Source: Rallus limicola (lineage: Eukaryota; Chordata; Aves; Gruiformes; Rallidae). Taken from it: DNA of 64,000 nt. Below, piece after piece: positions 62,061-64,000 of the stretch. The translations under genes were made by a program, and so were the position numbers. How positions within the stretch are numbered: position 1 is the first letter of the stretch; every line of letters starts with the position of its first letter. The stretch is from positions 8,367,501 through 8,431,500 of the forward strand of contig JAKCOZ010000005.1 in NCBI GenBank assembly GCA_022605955.1, in the 5' to 3' direction. Under the pieces are notes generated by a model. That model made no database searches and had not been told where the DNA came from. It was given only the letters and a program-made list of their open reading frames with translations.

Positions 62061-63879
62061 TTTCTGGAAAATACCGATTTAGAGTATGCCTTTTGATAAA
62101 TTTTAACCCCTATGCCATCCTAGGAGAAATAAGTTTACTTCACACAGGAGGCTGATATAGCTGTTCAGATGGTTTTAACAGTACTAGGTGCAGTGCAAGC
62201 TCTGCATTCTGTCAGCTGCAGCTCAAGCTGATTTTTTCTGACAAGGACGCTGGATGGTTTTTGTGCAGCCTAATATAGTTTCTGAACAACCTAAGGGTGA
62301 TTTTCTACATCTGAAAACCAGGAAAATTCTACAGGGCTTCTCAATTACTGGCCTATATTTGCTATTCATAAAGCCAGCATCTACATGGAAATACCGAACA
62401 TTTAGAAAAGACATCTCTCTTGAAAACGGTAGCCGTGAGAAAACCCCAAACACTAAAGCCCTAATTTAAACTAAGGCAAGTGTTATTTATTTTTTAAGAG
62501 GAAGAATAAAGGAAGAAAGTTTCCTAAAATTGAAATATTAAAAAAAGCAAATTTTTATGGGCACTAATTAAAAAATTCTCAATAACACTAGGGAAATATT
62601 TTTACACTTTGAAACCTTCTATCTCTGCTTCCAGTCTGGTGACGTAGAAGAAATACTTGCTTAGTTTTTGCATTCTAAAAGTAATTAGTATATATAGGAA
62701 CAGCAGGTTTAACACAGGATTGCTTATATAGAGTATTCTAAAAATTGTATTTAAGGATCATCTATATAATATTTCATTATTTTATTAACTTTCCAACATT
62801 TAAACTTTCAGGCAGCTTAATAATATTATGAATGCAGGATTCATGAAATACAATAATTTCCTCAAACTTCTGAGTAATGTCAAAATCTTCTATCATCTGC
62901 AGTAATGAAATAATTTTAAAATATATTCCTAAGCAAAACCAATCCGTTAGTTAAAAGCATTAAAAATGCCTATTTTTAGAATGTTAAATTAAGGTTGCCT
63001 AAACCTCAAAAGCTTATGTTTATTGACATAAAATTTTTGTTAAGTAGTACCAAAAATTATTTAGCATACATTTTTACAGGAAAGCAGGAAATAACTGCTA
63101 AAACACATGTTGTCTTATAGGATCTCTTCAGTAGTGGGAAAAGGAGTATCAAATTGACAGAATTATGTTAGCATAAACAAATGCCACATCACGATTATAT
63201 AGTCAGAAAAATAATTAGGCATATGATTCCAGCTTTTGTTCACGGTTTCTTTTTCATTCACCTTTTTTTCAAATAATGAAATGTGCACTGTTTTCATAGT
63301 CTAAGAGATTTTTCTCTGATTTATTAATTACAGCCTGCATACACACAGTGGTGTCTCAACACCATCTTTGCTTCTCTTTCTATATATTCTGCTGTGGAAA
63401 AACTGCCACATTCTCACATGTTTACAGCAGGTTTTGGATAAGCAGTTTACTTTCAACTAAAGGTTTCCATGGAACTACAGTAGTATCACAATAATAATAG
63501 CTGTAATTTATGCACACTTGGAGCACCGCTTCGGATTAGCTAAAACTGTTTGTTATTCACTGCTTTGGCTATGCATAACTTCTAATCTAATCTTTAAAAA
63601 TTTAAATAGTTCAGCTGCAATGCCTAACAAAATCTTTGGGAATCAAAATGCAAGATTAAACACCATTACACATTTCGAAGATAAAGCACTTGAAAGGCTA
63701 CATGACTTTTAACAAAAATCAGTTTCATATTTTACATGCCACACATATCCACATTCATTTCTTTAAATGCCTGAGTGGTGTAACTTAAAGCTGGAAAACA
63801 GAACATTATTTTTAGATAAAGTTCATAGGCACATCATTTAGCAGCTTATTCACCTTAATATAATATGTTTTTCCGTGTT
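62061..63879. other. Intron 8, no gene seen
   Basis: AT-rich with short open frames (62223-62453 minus, 62254-62469 plus) lacking support. A small complex patch GAGCACCGCTTCGGATTAGC near 63521-63540 contains a GGATTA homeodomain site. Confidence 0.65.
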
Positions 63880-64000
63880 CTCTATTTAAAACTTGGCAGA
63901 TCAAAAGTATTGATTTCATGACAAGTTCAGCTCGCTGGTCAGATGATTGCCAAGCCTCCTCTGCATGTGAATTCCCCAAAGCCTGCCTGTTGAGATGTAC
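63880..64000. promoter_or_regulatory. Candidate conserved non-coding block, cut by the window edge
   Basis: Complex sequence with CTTGGCAGATCAAAAG ... CAGATGATTGCCAAG, so CTTGGCA and TGCCAAG form an inverted pair about 60 bases apart, and TTCAGCTCGCTGG between them. It does not match the expected ELP4 exon 8 in any frame I tried. Low confidence because it runs off the window. Confidence 0.25.

Larger units (their letters stand above)
61569..64000 (-). other. ELP4: ELP4 intron 8, left part
   Basis: Sequence upstream of the exon in transcript direction. It contains a complex, CpG-bearing block right next to the exon (61.62-62.06 kb) and another at the window edge (63.88-64.0 kb). Between about 62.48 and 63.48 kb it is plain AT-rich intron. 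The expected exon 8 (ending in a YKDYHG-like peptide) was not seen, so it lies beyond 64000. Confidence 0.8.

Noticed and set aside
63880..64000. Possible ELP4 exon 8
   Set aside because: The minus-strand translation does not resemble the expected ELP4 peptide ending YKDYHG in any frame.
1..64000. CRISPR arrays, tRNA or rRNA genes, bacterial-type operons
   Set aside because: No regular spacer-repeat array, no tRNA-like box pair, and gene structure and repeats that are plainly avian nuclear.

Overview
The window is nuclear DNA of a bird: AT-rich, almost without long open reading frames, and carrying CR1 retroposon fragments with the avian 3' tail (ATTCTGTGATTCTATGAT). It also holds an 807-bp solo LTR of a type I recall from neoavian and passerine genomes. 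There are no bacterial or phage signals, and no rRNA or tRNA gene was found by eye.

Only one coding segment can be defended. On the minus strand, 61462-61568 is a 107-bp internal exon with good splice sites on both sides. Its peptide ([15 protein letters not shown] ... [14 protein letters not shown]) matches the C-terminal part of Elongator subunit ELP4 as I remember the human protein, where it is the next-to-last exon (exon 9). Everything below 61462 would then be the last ELP4 intron (intron 9 in human numbering), with at least 61.4 kb of it in view. Everything above 61568 is intron 8. I did not find the final ELP4 exon, so it should lie left of position 1, followed by PAX6 in the opposite orientation if synteny holds.

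In mammals the last ELP4 intron holds long-range PAX6 enhancers (the downstream regulatory region, including SIMO). The most useful non-coding content is therefore a set of blocks with the look of conserved regulatory DNA: high complexity, CpGs in a CpG-poor background, and clustered homeodomain motifs. They lie at about 2.99-3.23, 29.12-29.83, 47.87-48.26, 48.66-48.97, 58.12-58.64, 60.12-60.72, 61.24-61.45, 61.62-62.06 and 63.88-64.0 kb. Conservation cannot be measured from one sequence, so these are candidates only. The 60.12-60.72 kb block stands out, with four NK2-type homeodomain motifs and a perfect 8-base core of the PAX6 paired-domain site.

The rest is ordinary intron: two clear CR1 copies, two short CR1 tails, one solo LTR antisense to ELP4 with a 5-bp target duplication, a possible ancient amniote repeat near the left edge, homopolymer runs, a few small local duplications, and two perfect short hairpins. 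The open reading frames of 60-135 codons scattered through the window look like chance frames or LTR sequence. No new protein-coding system was found; the interest is cis-regulatory.
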